This document shows, piece by piece, positions 13,144-19,811 of a stretch of 21,479 nucleotides of DNA (position 1 is the stretch's first letter; the number at the start of each line of letters is the position of its first letter). Source of the stretch: JAYUZR01 sp043751595 (GTDB lineage: Bacteria > Patescibacteriota > UBA1384 > CAILIB01); assembly GCA_043751595.1 (NCBI GenBank), contig JAYUZR010000055.1:1-21479 (forward strand). The letters run 5' to 3'. The notes beneath the pieces were generated by a model, which was not told the origin of the DNA, ran no database searches, and worked only from the letters and a program-made list of their open reading frames with translations. A program made the translations under genes and the position numbers.

Positions 13144-14915
13144 GCTGCAAGTGCCTTGGAATAGGCGGCTCGGTAGGCGCTGTAGCGCTCATTCCAGGTA
13201 AAGCGATGGCGCAGCTGGAGGGCGGCTAGACGATGGCGCTCGCGCACCATGGGTAGTTCTTTGCAGGCCTCAAGAATATGCTCGGTAAGAACGTTGCTGA
13301 AACCGTCTTCATCGAGGCCGCGCTCGAGAACATCAACCGCTTCAACTCCGCTGCCCTTAGCTGCTGCTACCCCAAAGCCAGTGTAGTTGGTGGTGATGGC
13401 AGGAACACCGCCGGCGATGCTTTCCATTGGAGTGTAGCCCCATGGCTCGTAGAAGGATGGGAAGACGCCGAGATCGAAGGCGGGGATAATCTGGGTGAGC
13501 GGGCGATTAAGAATGCCATCGAGGCCCTCGAGATACACTGGCATATACAAGATCTTAACCCGATCTTCTGCCTTATTGCCCAATCCGTACTGCCTAGAAA
13601 GATTGATGATCTGATCGTTCTCTTCGTTATTGATCTCGAAGGGACTATAGAAAGCTTCAACCGGATGGACTAGACGGTTTAAGAGTGCCTCAGCCAGATG
13701 CTGGTGTTGGGGAGCGAGGCCGTCTTGGGTAAGAAACTCGGGAATTTCTTGTTCGGCCGCTTCGGCCATAAACGAGGCGTACCAGTTTGGTGCGGTTGCC
13801 TTGGCGTTGATGGTAAGGAGCTCTTCTAGGCGCTCATAGACCAAGAGCTGGCCCTGGCTGGCGGGACGAATACGAGTAGCTCCGGTGGGAACCAAGAACC
13901 ACGCGGCAATAGTGCGGCTAGAGCCCTGTTCTTTAAGGCTGGTATTGAGGGTGCCAAGTGCTTGCAGAAGGCGATCGTAGCCCTTGGCATGAGTTTCTGG
14001 CCGACCCATAGTGAAAATATGGTAGACCTTATCGAGATCGAAGCTGCCGGTAGGGAAGTGAGTAGCGGCCAAAACATCTTGCAGCTCACTACGGACTTCG
14101 CTGCGCAGGGCGGAAAGTTGATCGAGCGGAATAAGGAGCTCGGCGCCCATCGCATTTTCGGTGATGGCGACAGGAACACCCAACACCTTTTCGGCTTCGG
14201 CGGCGGTAATACTACTTACGGTAGTAAAGACATTGGCCTTGGTCGCCCCTAGTTGTTCGAGTTGGTGCTTGGCGAACACGCCCAGGGCGCGAGCCTCGGC
14301 AGTAGGATTAAGATTGGGCTCATCGGTGGCAACGCGACCATGCGAAGCCAAGGCGCGGCCTAGTACGGTGGCGTGGGTGGTAAAGACAGTGTGCAGCGCA
14401 GGGCCGGTAGAGCAGGTAAGAAAAGCGCCAGCGCTAAGCCACTCGTGTGCTTGCAAAAGCACTGGCTGCGTTGCAGACAGGGCTTGGGCAAACATGCCAA
14501 CCGCCGCACCCCAAAGAAGGGGTTGATCAAAGTCGTAGAAATCGGTTCCCATGGTATCGAGCCCAGATTCTGACCAGAAGCGGGCCTTAAGCTCGTCTCG
14601 GCGATTAACTAGCCCGGACCAATCAATAAGAACGGTAGGAGCATCTTGGCCATCGCCAACCCAGACCCCGTAGCGTACGCGAACACCTTGCTCGGCCAGG
14701 CCAGCAAGGATGGGGAGCATCCACTCGGGATGAGCTTCTTCGCGGAAGCTTTCAACATATTCCGAAAGCGACGGACCAATAGCAAGGTAGCCACCACCCA
14801 GATGGGTGCGGGCGTAGAACAGCTTAGAAGTGACTACCGTATGGATGCCTCCAACCTTATTGCAGACTTCCCAAGAAGCCTCCAACAGCATTGGCGCGGC
14901 CGCGTCGTGATTCAC
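13140..14915 (-). CDS. Glycogen synthase, GT3 (eukaryote-type)
   Basis: 591-aa glycosyltransferase resembling animal and yeast glycogen synthase rather than bacterial GlgA (GT5). The N-terminus EASWEVCNKVGGIHTVVTSK is the GT3 nucleotide-sugar loop; QAHEWLSAGAFL, VFTTHATVLGRALA and FYEPWGYTPMESIAGGVPAITTNYTGFG follow, with the conserved glutamates at about 490 and 498. GT3 enzymes normally use UDP-glucose, so a GlgC step would not be needed. I cannot find the Arg-rich helix that binds glucose-6-phosphate in eukaryotic enzymes, so allosteric control is probably different. Start GTG 14915 (in-frame ATG at 14891 possible); no SD. Sits 9 bp after the DUF5752-like gene and overlaps the debranching enzyme by 4 bp. 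Bacterial GT3 enzymes are known, for example in Bacteroidetes. Confidence 0.9.
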   Translation of the reverse strand: MNHDAAAPMLLEASWEVCNKVGGIHTVVTSKLFYARTHLGGGYLAIGPSLSEYVESFREEAHPEWMLPILAGLAEQGVRVRYGVWVGDGQDAPTVLIDWSGLVNRRDELKARFWSESGLDTMGTDFYDFDQPLLWGAAVGMFAQALSATQPVLLQAHEWLSAGAFLTCSTGPALHTVFTTHATVLGRALASHGRVATDEPNLNPTAEARALGVFAKHQLEQLGATKANVFTTVSSITAAEAEKVLGVPVAITENAMGAELLIPLDQLSALRSEVRSELQDVLAATHFPTGSFDLDKVYHIFTMGRPETHAKGYDRLLQALGTLNTSLKEQGSSRTIAAWFLVPTGATRIRPASQGQLLVYERLEELLTINAKATAPNWYASFMAEAAEQEIPEFLTQDGLAPQHQHLAEALLNRLVHPVEAFYSPFEINNEENDQIINLSRQYGLGNKAEDRVKILYMPVYLEGLDGILNRPLTQIIPAFDLGVFPSFYEPWGYTPMESIAGGVPAITTNYTGFGVAAAKGSGVEAVDVLERGLDEDGFSNVLTEHILEACKELPMVRERHRLAALQLRHRFTWNERYSAYRAAYSKALAA

Positions 14916-14924
14916 AGGGGGTGG

Positions 14925-15266
14925 CTAGGCGGCAGGAGTAGCGGCTTTTTCTGCAGCAAGCTCTTTCATGCGAAGAAACTTCTCTACAGCGATCATCTGA
15001 CCCAAAGGCCCACGCTTAGCACGCATAGCATCGGCAAGCTTGGCTGCATCTTCTTCGCCAAGAACTTCTGGGAAGACATGCTGTACCCAGTTAGCAAAAT
15101 CGTTGCGCTCGGCATTGACGTGGTGGTGGAAGGTATCGGGATCGATAAGATTGATAGCTTCGCTAAGCTGATCGAGAGTGAAAAGGCGCTCGCCGCTAGA
15201 GAGAACGAAGGATTTATCTTCGCCAACTGCCACGTGGCGTAGCTCTGGAGTAGTGGTGTCTTCCAT
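14925..15266 (-). CDS. DUF5752-like small protein of the glycogen operon
   Basis: 113-aa soluble protein. The pattern FVLSSGERLFTLDQLSEAI, then DPDTFHHHVNAERNDFANWVQHVF and GPLGQMIAVEKFLRMKEL matches, as I remember it, DUF5752, a small domain often next to or fused with carbohydrate enzymes; the family name is not verified. Conserved His/Asn/Asp/Trp residues (HHHVN and NDFANWV) suggest a binding surface rather than an enzyme I can name. I chose the ATG at 15266 because the upstream in-frame start (15290) is TTG with unlikely residues. First gene of the operon that continues with glycogen synthase (9 bp) and debranching enzyme. Likely a regulator or assembly partner of the synthase (inference from position). 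Confidence 0.75.
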   Translation of the reverse strand: MEDTTTPELRHVAVGEDKSFVLSSGERLFTLDQLSEAINLIDPDTFHHHVNAERNDFANWVQHVFPEVLGEEDAAKLADAMRAKRGPLGQMIAVEKFLRMKELAAEKAATPAA

Positions 15267-15303
15267 AAGATTGTTGAAATATATGAACAATTAGGTTTAT
15301 TGC

Positions 15304-15333
15304 ATTATACTTCGTTAGGCACCCTTGGCGCAA
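15304..15333 (-). promoter_or_regulatory. Promoter of the DUF5752-synthase-debranching operon
   Basis: A perfect TATAAT on the minus strand (15309-15304) is preceded at 18 bp by TTGCGC (15333-15328). Start near 15297, about 31 nt before the ATG at 15266; no SD in the leader. A second AT-rich box, TATATT (15283-15278), could serve a shorter leader. Confidence 0.5.
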
Positions 15334-15340
15334 GTATCCT

Positions 15341-15379
15341 AAAAAGTCGAGCGCGTACTCTGGTACGGCTCGACTTTTT
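15341..15379 (-). terminator. Terminator of the GT4-GH57 operon (bidirectional structure)
   Basis: AAAAAGTCGAGC (15341-15352) pairs with GCTCGACTTTTT (15368-15379), and an inner GTAC/GTAC stem closes the loop. The minus strand reads into a T5 run 13 bp after the GH57 stop. Confidence 0.88.
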
Positions 15380-15392
15380 CTGGTCAGGGTGA

Positions 15393-16700
15393 CTACTTGG
15401 TGACCTTCTTCGGCAATCGGGGAGTTGAACGTTTAGGGGCTGTCTCAGCAATCGCAATACCTCGCTTGGCTGCCACGGGTTGCGTAATCTCGGCAAGGGG
15501 GGCGGGAGGTGAAAGCTTTTTCAGGTAGCCCCTTTCTTTAAGGAGAATCTCAAAGTCGCTCAAAGCATTACTCATAAACATGTAGGCCTGGTGCGGGCTC
15601 TCATAGGCCGAAAAGTATTTATGTACATCGCCATCCTGCCAGAACTTAGTGCACTGGTAGTAGAAGTGATCTGAAGTTTGGAAGCGTCCCCAGATATCGA
15701 GTAACTCAGGGTCTTTGGAGCGTTCTACTGCTTCGCCCAGTTTATACACCCACGCAAAGGTACTATCTTGCAGGGGATTACCCAGCCAGGCAGAGAGATC
15801 GCGTTCTTGATCTGCCCAAGAAATAGGGACATCGGCGCTTACTTCTCCGCGTACCGGGTAGCGATCGATTACTTCGCTTGGTGTGGCAAAGTCCCAGGCA
15901 GGATTCTTGCAAATGGCCTCGGGTAGTTCGCGCAAGAACTCAAAAATACCGGTTGATTCCCACTGGTGTTCACCAAAGGTCTCGTAGTCCATAAAGAGAT
16001 TGATGGTGTCACCTTCTTCGGCGTGCACCCAGTGAGCAAAGGTTTCGGCGGTAAGTGGCCAAGCTGGCCACTCGCGGTTAGAGAAGCGGAAGGCGATATC
16101 GTCGGAAAGCTGGAAGTACTTGGTAAGAACCGGCAAGCCACTACCTACCGCACTATGAATAAAGGCAGGAGAGCGACCGTGCATAAGCTGAGTGGCACCC
16201 TCGGTAATAATCCCCTTAAAGCCCATCTGCTGGGCTTCCCAGGCGATAGTATTAGTGAAGATAAGCTCGGTATTACGGAAGACCTGCGGCTTCACGCCTA
16301 GGTATTGCTCAACTAATTCATTCTGGCGCTTAACCTGGCGCCTAAACTCATCTCGGTTAGCAAGCGCGGCCAGTGAGTGGTAATAGGTTTCTGCCAAAAA
16401 CTCTACTTGGCCGGTATCGGCGAGGGCTTTAAAGCTCTCCAGTACCTCTGGGGTGTAGCGGGCAAATTGCTCAAGGGCGATGCCAGAAATGGAGTAAGCG
16501 ATTTTAAAATCAGGGTACTTCTTTACTAGCTCTAGGAAGAGCTTATTGGCGGGAATGTAGCATTTTTGTGCTACCTTCTTACAAATTTGTTTATTGAGTT
16601 CATCATCAAAATAGGGGGCATGTGTACCTACCTCGAAGACATGGTATTTGCGAAGCCGAAACGGCTGGTGGACCTGAAAATAAAAACAAACGCTAGGCAC
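15393..16700 (-). CDS. GH57 alpha-amylase-type glycoside hydrolase
   Basis: 435-aa family GH57 enzyme. From the chosen start, MPSVCFYFQVHQPFRLR gives the region-1 HQP motif at 11-13. YSISGIALEQ and VEFLAETYYHSL follow, then VFRNTELIF with the likely nucleophile E145 and LFMDYETFGEHQW with the likely acid/base D238. This is the amylase-like branch of GH57, and the HQP, TEL and DYETFG triad makes family assignment firm. The last 45 residues are Pro/Lys-rich and probably flexible. The start is taken as GTG 16700, which overlaps the GT4 stop by 8 bp; the upstream ATG at 16733 would add 11 unrelated residues inside the GT4 gene. Intracellular glycogen or maltodextrin cleavage is the likely role. 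Paired GT4 and GH57 genes beside debranching enzymes are known, as I recall, in Bacteroidetes and archaea. Confidence 0.9.
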   Translation of the reverse strand: MPSVCFYFQVHQPFRLRKYHVFEVGTHAPYFDDELNKQICKKVAQKCYIPANKLFLELVKKYPDFKIAYSISGIALEQFARYTPEVLESFKALADTGQVEFLAETYYHSLAALANRDEFRRQVKRQNELVEQYLGVKPQVFRNTELIFTNTIAWEAQQMGFKGIITEGATQLMHGRSPAFIHSAVGSGLPVLTKYFQLSDDIAFRFSNREWPAWPLTAETFAHWVHAEEGDTINLFMDYETFGEHQWESTGIFEFLRELPEAICKNPAWDFATPSEVIDRYPVRGEVSADVPISWADQERDLSAWLGNPLQDSTFAWVYKLGEAVERSKDPELLDIWGRFQTSDHFYYQCTKFWQDGDVHKYFSAYESPHQAYMFMSNALSDFEILLKERGYLKKLSPPAPLAEITQPVAAKRGIAIAETAPKRSTPRLPKKVTK

Positions 16701-17988
16701 GGACGGTACTGAGAACCTGGTTATAGACCGCAATCAGTTTTCGGGCGCTGTCGTCCCAGCCCAGGTGTTCAAGATCTTTCTTGGCACCAGACACAAGGTA
16801 TTGGCGGACATCTTGGTTGTGGAGGAGGTGGAGTACGGTCTCAGTCATTTTATCGATATCCCAGAAATCTACCTTAAGCAGGTAGTCGGAGACTTCGCTG
16901 GCGCCACTTTGCTTAGAAACAATAACCGGAACACCATTTTGAATAGCCTCAAGCGCCACAATGCCGAAGGGCTCGGATACGGAAGGCATCATAAAGACAT
17001 CGGCCATCTGATAAGCTTTATCGATATCGGTGCCGCGAACGAATGGGGCGAAGAGGAGCTTGCCAGTAAGGCCAATGCGGGCGGCCATTTCCATAATTTG
17101 CTCTTGCATATCGCCGCTACCAAACATAAGAAAACGAACGGTTTCGTCTTTTTCGCAGACCGCCTTAGCTACCTGTAAGAATTGCTCTGGCCCCTTTTGC
17201 AGGGTAACGCGGCCGAGGGTACCGACAATCTTGTAGTGCTTTTTAAGCTCGTGAATATCGAAGCGCTTAGGCTCCTTTTTAGGTACACCATTGTGCACCA
17301 CGCTAATCTTGGAAAGAGGGACGCCATACTGGCGATGCAGCACCTTCTTGGTGAAGTGGCTTACGGCAATAACGTGATCAGCAGCCTTAAGCCCAGCTTT
17401 TTCGAGGGCGATAATTTCCGGGTGGCCGCCTTCGGTATTAGCGCCACAGCGATCGTATTCGGTGGCGTGTACATGGACAATAAAAGGAACCTTGTGGCCG
17501 TGCGTTGCAGCAACTTCTTTGGCGGCTGCTCCTGCAGCGTAGGTCATCCAGTCGTGGGCATGGACAACATCGAAATCGGGGTGAGCCTCGGCGGCTCCTG
17601 CTACGTGTGCCGCGTACCAAGTGGATTGCTGGTTAGGTGTAACGGTGGCACCAGTGGCAACGTGGCGAAGCTGTTGGCCACGAACCTCTACCTGGCTGTA
17701 AGGAGTCTTACTAGTCCTATCGGGACTCCAGTAAGGGCTGCGAGTGAAGGCTTCGAGAATCTCCTCAGGGCTAGGTGTAAGGTGTTGGCTGATACCAACG
17801 GGAGCAAAATTGCGGGCGATATAGAGACCAACTTCGCTCTCGGGAAGGGGGCCGGGGATTTCGGGAATAACCACAGAAACATCGACGCCGTGAGGCACCA
17901 AACCTTCGCTCATACCAAAGCATGCCGTTCCGAGTCCTCCTGTATTGTAAGGCGCTGGGGGTTCCCAACCAACCATGAATACGCGCAT
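16693..17988 (-). CDS. GT4-family glycosyltransferase, probable glucan synthase-like
   Basis: 431-aa GT-B fold enzyme. The N-terminal domain begins FMVGWEPPAPYNTGGLGTACFG, the Gly-rich loop seen in glycogen synthase-like GT4/GT5 enzymes. FDVVHAHDWMT marks the acceptor-side domain and AVSHFTKKVL the linker. The C-terminal domain carries GTLGRVTLQKGPEQFL, FGSGDMQEQI and SEPFGIVALEAIQNGVPVIVSKQSG (EX7E donor-binding motif). Partnered with the GH57 gene through an 8-bp overlap, it probably transfers glucose from a nucleotide sugar onto an alpha-glucan or primer; donor and acceptor are not determinable here. ATG 17988 lacks an SD; promoter at 18019-18048 leaves a 24-nt leader. Residues KKEPKR before the C-terminal domain are a flexible hinge. 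Confidence 0.88.
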   Translation of the reverse strand: MRVFMVGWEPPAPYNTGGLGTACFGMSEGLVPHGVDVSVVIPEIPGPLPESEVGLYIARNFAPVGISQHLTPSPEEILEAFTRSPYWSPDRTSKTPYSQVEVRGQQLRHVATGATVTPNQQSTWYAAHVAGAAEAHPDFDVVHAHDWMTYAAGAAAKEVAATHGHKVPFIVHVHATEYDRCGANTEGGHPEIIALEKAGLKAADHVIAVSHFTKKVLHRQYGVPLSKISVVHNGVPKKEPKRFDIHELKKHYKIVGTLGRVTLQKGPEQFLQVAKAVCEKDETVRFLMFGSGDMQEQIMEMAARIGLTGKLLFAPFVRGTDIDKAYQMADVFMMPSVSEPFGIVALEAIQNGVPVIVSKQSGASEVSDYLLKVDFWDIDKMTETVLHLLHNQDVRQYLVSGAKKDLEHLGWDDSARKLIAVYNQVLSTVRA

Positions 17989-18018
17989 GCGGTGCTAGTA
18001 GTTACATTCAGCACACAG

Positions 18019-18048
18019 AGTATAGAGGTAGTTCAAAAGAGATGTAAA
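18019..18048 (-). promoter_or_regulatory. Promoter of the GT4-GH57 operon
   Basis: Minus strand: TTTACA (18048-18043, 5 of 6), 18 bp, TATACT (18024-18019, 5 of 6). Start expected near 18012, about 24 nt before the ATG. Confidence 0.55.
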
Positions 18049-18072
18049 GGGTTGAATTGGAATGAGCGCCGA

Positions 18073-18101
18073 TTTAACCCCTTTTTCGTGTTTAATATAA
18101 T
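18073..18101 (+). promoter_or_regulatory. Promoter of a short leader RNA upstream of the signal-peptide membrane protein
   Basis: TTTAAC (18073-18078), 17 bp, perfect TATAAT (18096-18101). Transcription would start near 18108 and run first through a 9-bp hairpin and a T6 tract. The only long gene downstream begins about 150 nt later. Confidence 0.45.
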
Positions 18102-18118
18102 AAACATTATTAACGAAA

Positions 18119-18165
18119 GATGATGAGCGGTAGGAGGTTGTGTCTGACTCATCATCCGCTTTTTT
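18119..18165 (+). terminator. Attenuator-like hairpin with T6 tract, or sRNA terminator
   Basis: GATGATGAG (18119-18127) pairs with CTCATCATC (18148-18156). GCGG (18127-18130) could instead pair with CCGC (18156-18159), directly before six T (18160-18165). The two pairings are not nested, so they may be alternatives or form a pseudoknot. No long gene ends here on either strand, so it is a leader or sRNA structure rather than an ordinary gene-end terminator. Confidence 0.4.
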
Positions 18166-18167
18166 AA
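18120..18167 (+). other. Possible 15-aa leader peptide
   Basis: ATG ATG opens a short frame (MMSGRRLCLTHHPLF) that starts about 12 nt after the predicted transcription start and ends with TAA at the very end of the T6 tract. The peptide overlays the hairpin exactly, as in attenuation leaders. It has tandem Arg AGG codons and tandem His codons. No SD. Highly tentative. Confidence 0.25.
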
Positions 18168-18261
18168 ATGGTAGTTTCTTACATCTTTGTATAGACGCGA
18201 GGGCAGGCTTCGGCTAGCCTGGATAGTAATTAATGCTTTACTAGCTTACTTTCCTCTCATT

Positions 18262-19377
18262 ATGCACCGTATGCAGTCACTGAAAGTTCTCCTCCGCACG
18301 GGCCTATTCGCTGGGCTACTAGTAAGCCTTTTTCCCGCTACTAGCTTTGCGGCCATCATTGGGTTTGATTCCGGAATACAGCTAAACGATGCTAAGCCCT
18401 TCGATACCGCTCAGCCAATTGCCAATCCTTACGATTCTCAGCTTATTTACGGAAAGCTCGAAGGGGCTGCCCCGTTTGATATTTATAAGTTTACGGCCGA
18501 TAAAGATGGCGAGCAGACATTCTCGCTGCTTGCGGTTGAGCCTCCCACTAAGCCAGATGTAAGTGGATACCCCATCTTATTCTTTGTTGATCCCACTACG
18601 GCTACTCGCTTACTAAGTGTAGGGTTGCCCCTTCCTGATAGTCGCTATCACTATTCTGGTGTCACTATTCCAGAGGTAGATCGCTACACAAACGAGCCCC
18701 TGGTTGGGCAGCAGTATAAGGTCTTAAACGAGCAAACCATCGAGCTTGCCAAGGGTACTACCTATTACCTGGTGGTGGCGCCTCGCAATACTAGCCTGAT
18801 TACCCGCTATGCAATTCACCTCGGTGAAGATCAGGTGTGGGATGCAGCCAGTCTTTTTAAGAACTTTGGTAGCTGGTGGCGGGTGCAGACCGGTGTCTAC
18901 AGCGGCACCTCTGGCTTCACCTTAAATCTTGCAACCGGTCTTATTGTTTTGTCTCTCCTTGGATTTTCGCTCCTCAGCGGAGTTACTCTTATGCAAGAGC
19001 TAGTTGCCTGGAGTGCTAACCGCAATAAAGCTTCCGGTTTCTTGTTGATTAAAATGCAGCCCGTGGTCCGGATTATTCAGTGGTTTTCGCTCTTGATCTG
19101 GATGGTTTCTAGCTGGTTCTATATGAGCCGCTTCACTGGATGGATTGGTGTTCCTTTTGTTCTCTCTATTGTTGCGGTGGCTATTTTTATCCTTACCTTG
19201 GTGGGTACGCTCTGGCTTTCTCCTCGTATCGAAAAGCTTGAGGTTACTACCCGCGAAGCAACCATTCCAGTGGCCCTGCGCAAGCGCTGGTTTGTCTATA
19301 GTTTGATTACTTTAGTGCTGTACGCCGGCATGTACGCCATGATGGCGATTCTTGCCACCAGAACGGTTGGTCTATAG
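18262..19377 (+). CDS. Signal-peptide protein with extracellular domain and four C-terminal membrane helices
   Basis: 371-aa protein, family not recognised. A signal peptide (MHRMQSLKVLLRTGLFAGLLVSLFPATSFA) precedes an extracytoplasmic, probably beta-sandwich domain of about 190 residues. That domain resembles C-terminal prepeptidase-type domains in its motif IYGKLEGAAPFDIYKFTADKDGEQTFSL and in TIELAKGTTYYLVVAPRN. Four hydrophobic helices follow (around LATGLIVLSLLGFSLL, IIQWFSLLIWMVSSWFYM, FVLSIVAVAIFILTLVG and VYSLITLVLYAGMYAMM), with a basic loop between helices 3 and 4. ATG 18262 is chosen; ATG 18271 is equally possible and gives the same signal peptide. Not in an operon; terminator at 19394. 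Could be a surface sensor or binding protein. Confidence 0.78.
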   Translation: MHRMQSLKVLLRTGLFAGLLVSLFPATSFAAIIGFDSGIQLNDAKPFDTAQPIANPYDSQLIYGKLEGAAPFDIYKFTADKDGEQTFSLLAVEPPTKPDVSGYPILFFVDPTTATRLLSVGLPLPDSRYHYSGVTIPEVDRYTNEPLVGQQYKVLNEQTIELAKGTTYYLVVAPRNTSLITRYAIHLGEDQVWDAASLFKNFGSWWRVQTGVYSGTSGFTLNLATGLIVLSLLGFSLLSGVTLMQELVAWSANRNKASGFLLIKMQPVVRIIQWFSLLIWMVSSWFYMSRFTGWIGVPFVLSIVAVAIFILTLVGTLWLSPRIEKLEVTTREATIPVALRKRWFVYSLITLVLYAGMYAMMAILATRTVGL

Positions 19378-19393
19378 GTAGGTTTTGCATTTG

Positions 19394-19423
19394 AAAAAGC
19401 CAGCCCGTAGAGGCTGGCTTTTT
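19394..19423. terminator. Bidirectional intrinsic terminator
   Basis: AAAAAGCCAGCC (19394-19405) / GGCTGGCTTTTT (19412-19423) with a 6-nt loop, giving T5 on both strands. It ends the membrane-protein gene (stop 19377) and also the minus-strand dnaX-ferredoxin transcript. Confidence 0.92.
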
Positions 19424-19429
19424 AATGTA

Positions 19430-19489
19430 GCCTCTAAATCAATAAAGGTCATTGGAGGCTTTGCGACTGACCTTTATTGATTTAGAGGC
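19430..19489 (-). repeat. 22-bp perfect inverted repeat made from the ferredoxin gene end
   Basis: Arms 19430-19451 and 19468-19489 are exact reverse complements with a 16-nt spacer. The right arm contains the last five sense codons and the stop of the ferredoxin gene. On the minus strand the hairpin ends in GCTACATTAAAAAG without an immediate U-run, and the real terminator follows at 19394-19423. It may stabilise the 3' end of the mRNA. Confidence 0.85.
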
Positions 19490-19809
19490 CAAAGTTGCTT
19501 TCCCTCTTTATCCTTCACAATAATGGCATTAAACGGGCACGCCTTTGCAGATTCCATAATCAGCTCCTGGAAAGCGGCAAAATCGAGTTGATCAGGATTG
19601 TGCAAGTCCTCCAAATTAACCGTCCCGTTGGCGGTTCGTAAGGGGTTACGAGGGTCATCGGAATTACTCCCATTCTTAGTAAGAAGAACGGCCTTGGATT
19701 CATCATCCAGCTCGTACATGCTGTAGGCTAGGCAGATGGCGGCAGTGTAGCAAAGGTCTCGGTCTACCATTACGCTGGCTGGCGCGCCGGTTGAGGTTTT
19801 TTCGTCCAT
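19474..19809 (-). CDS. Small ferredoxin, three-cysteine type
   Basis: 111-aa ferredoxin-like protein. DRDLCYTAAIC gives C20 and C26 in a C-x5-C arrangement, where the usual middle cysteine position is Ala/Thr, and ESAKACPFNAIIV gives C91-P92. Three cysteines in this order are typical of [3Fe-4S] or site-differentiated [4Fe-4S] ferredoxins (Fer4_13/Fer4_15 type). YELDDESKAVLL is the usual segment after the first cysteines. A roughly 45-residue insert between the cysteine sets (KNGSNSDDPRNPLRTANG and following) makes it longer than common 62-75-aa members. ATG lies 2 bp after the dnaX stop, so it is probably translated by re-initiation. Redox partner unknown. Confidence 0.85.
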   Translation of the reverse strand: MDEKTSTGAPASVMVDRDLCYTAAICLAYSMYELDDESKAVLLTKNGSNSDDPRNPLRTANGTVNLEDLHNPDQLDFAAFQELIMESAKACPFNAIIVKDKEGKQLWPLNQ

Positions 19810-19811
19810 GG

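Noticed and set aside
14646..15242. 198-codon plus-strand frame across the GT3 and DUF5752-like genes
   Set aside because: Antisense shadow spanning the junction of two clear minus-strand genes; no SD, promoter or family motif.
16701..16733. Upstream ATG for the GH57 gene
   Set aside because: It would add 11 residues inside the GT4 gene; GTG 16700 gives the usual GH57 N-terminus directly before the HQP motif.
17182..18123. 313-codon open frame on the plus strand opposite the GT4 gene
   Set aside because: Its codons mirror the GT4 gene, the protein has no recognisable motif, and it lies fully antisense to a well-supported gene.
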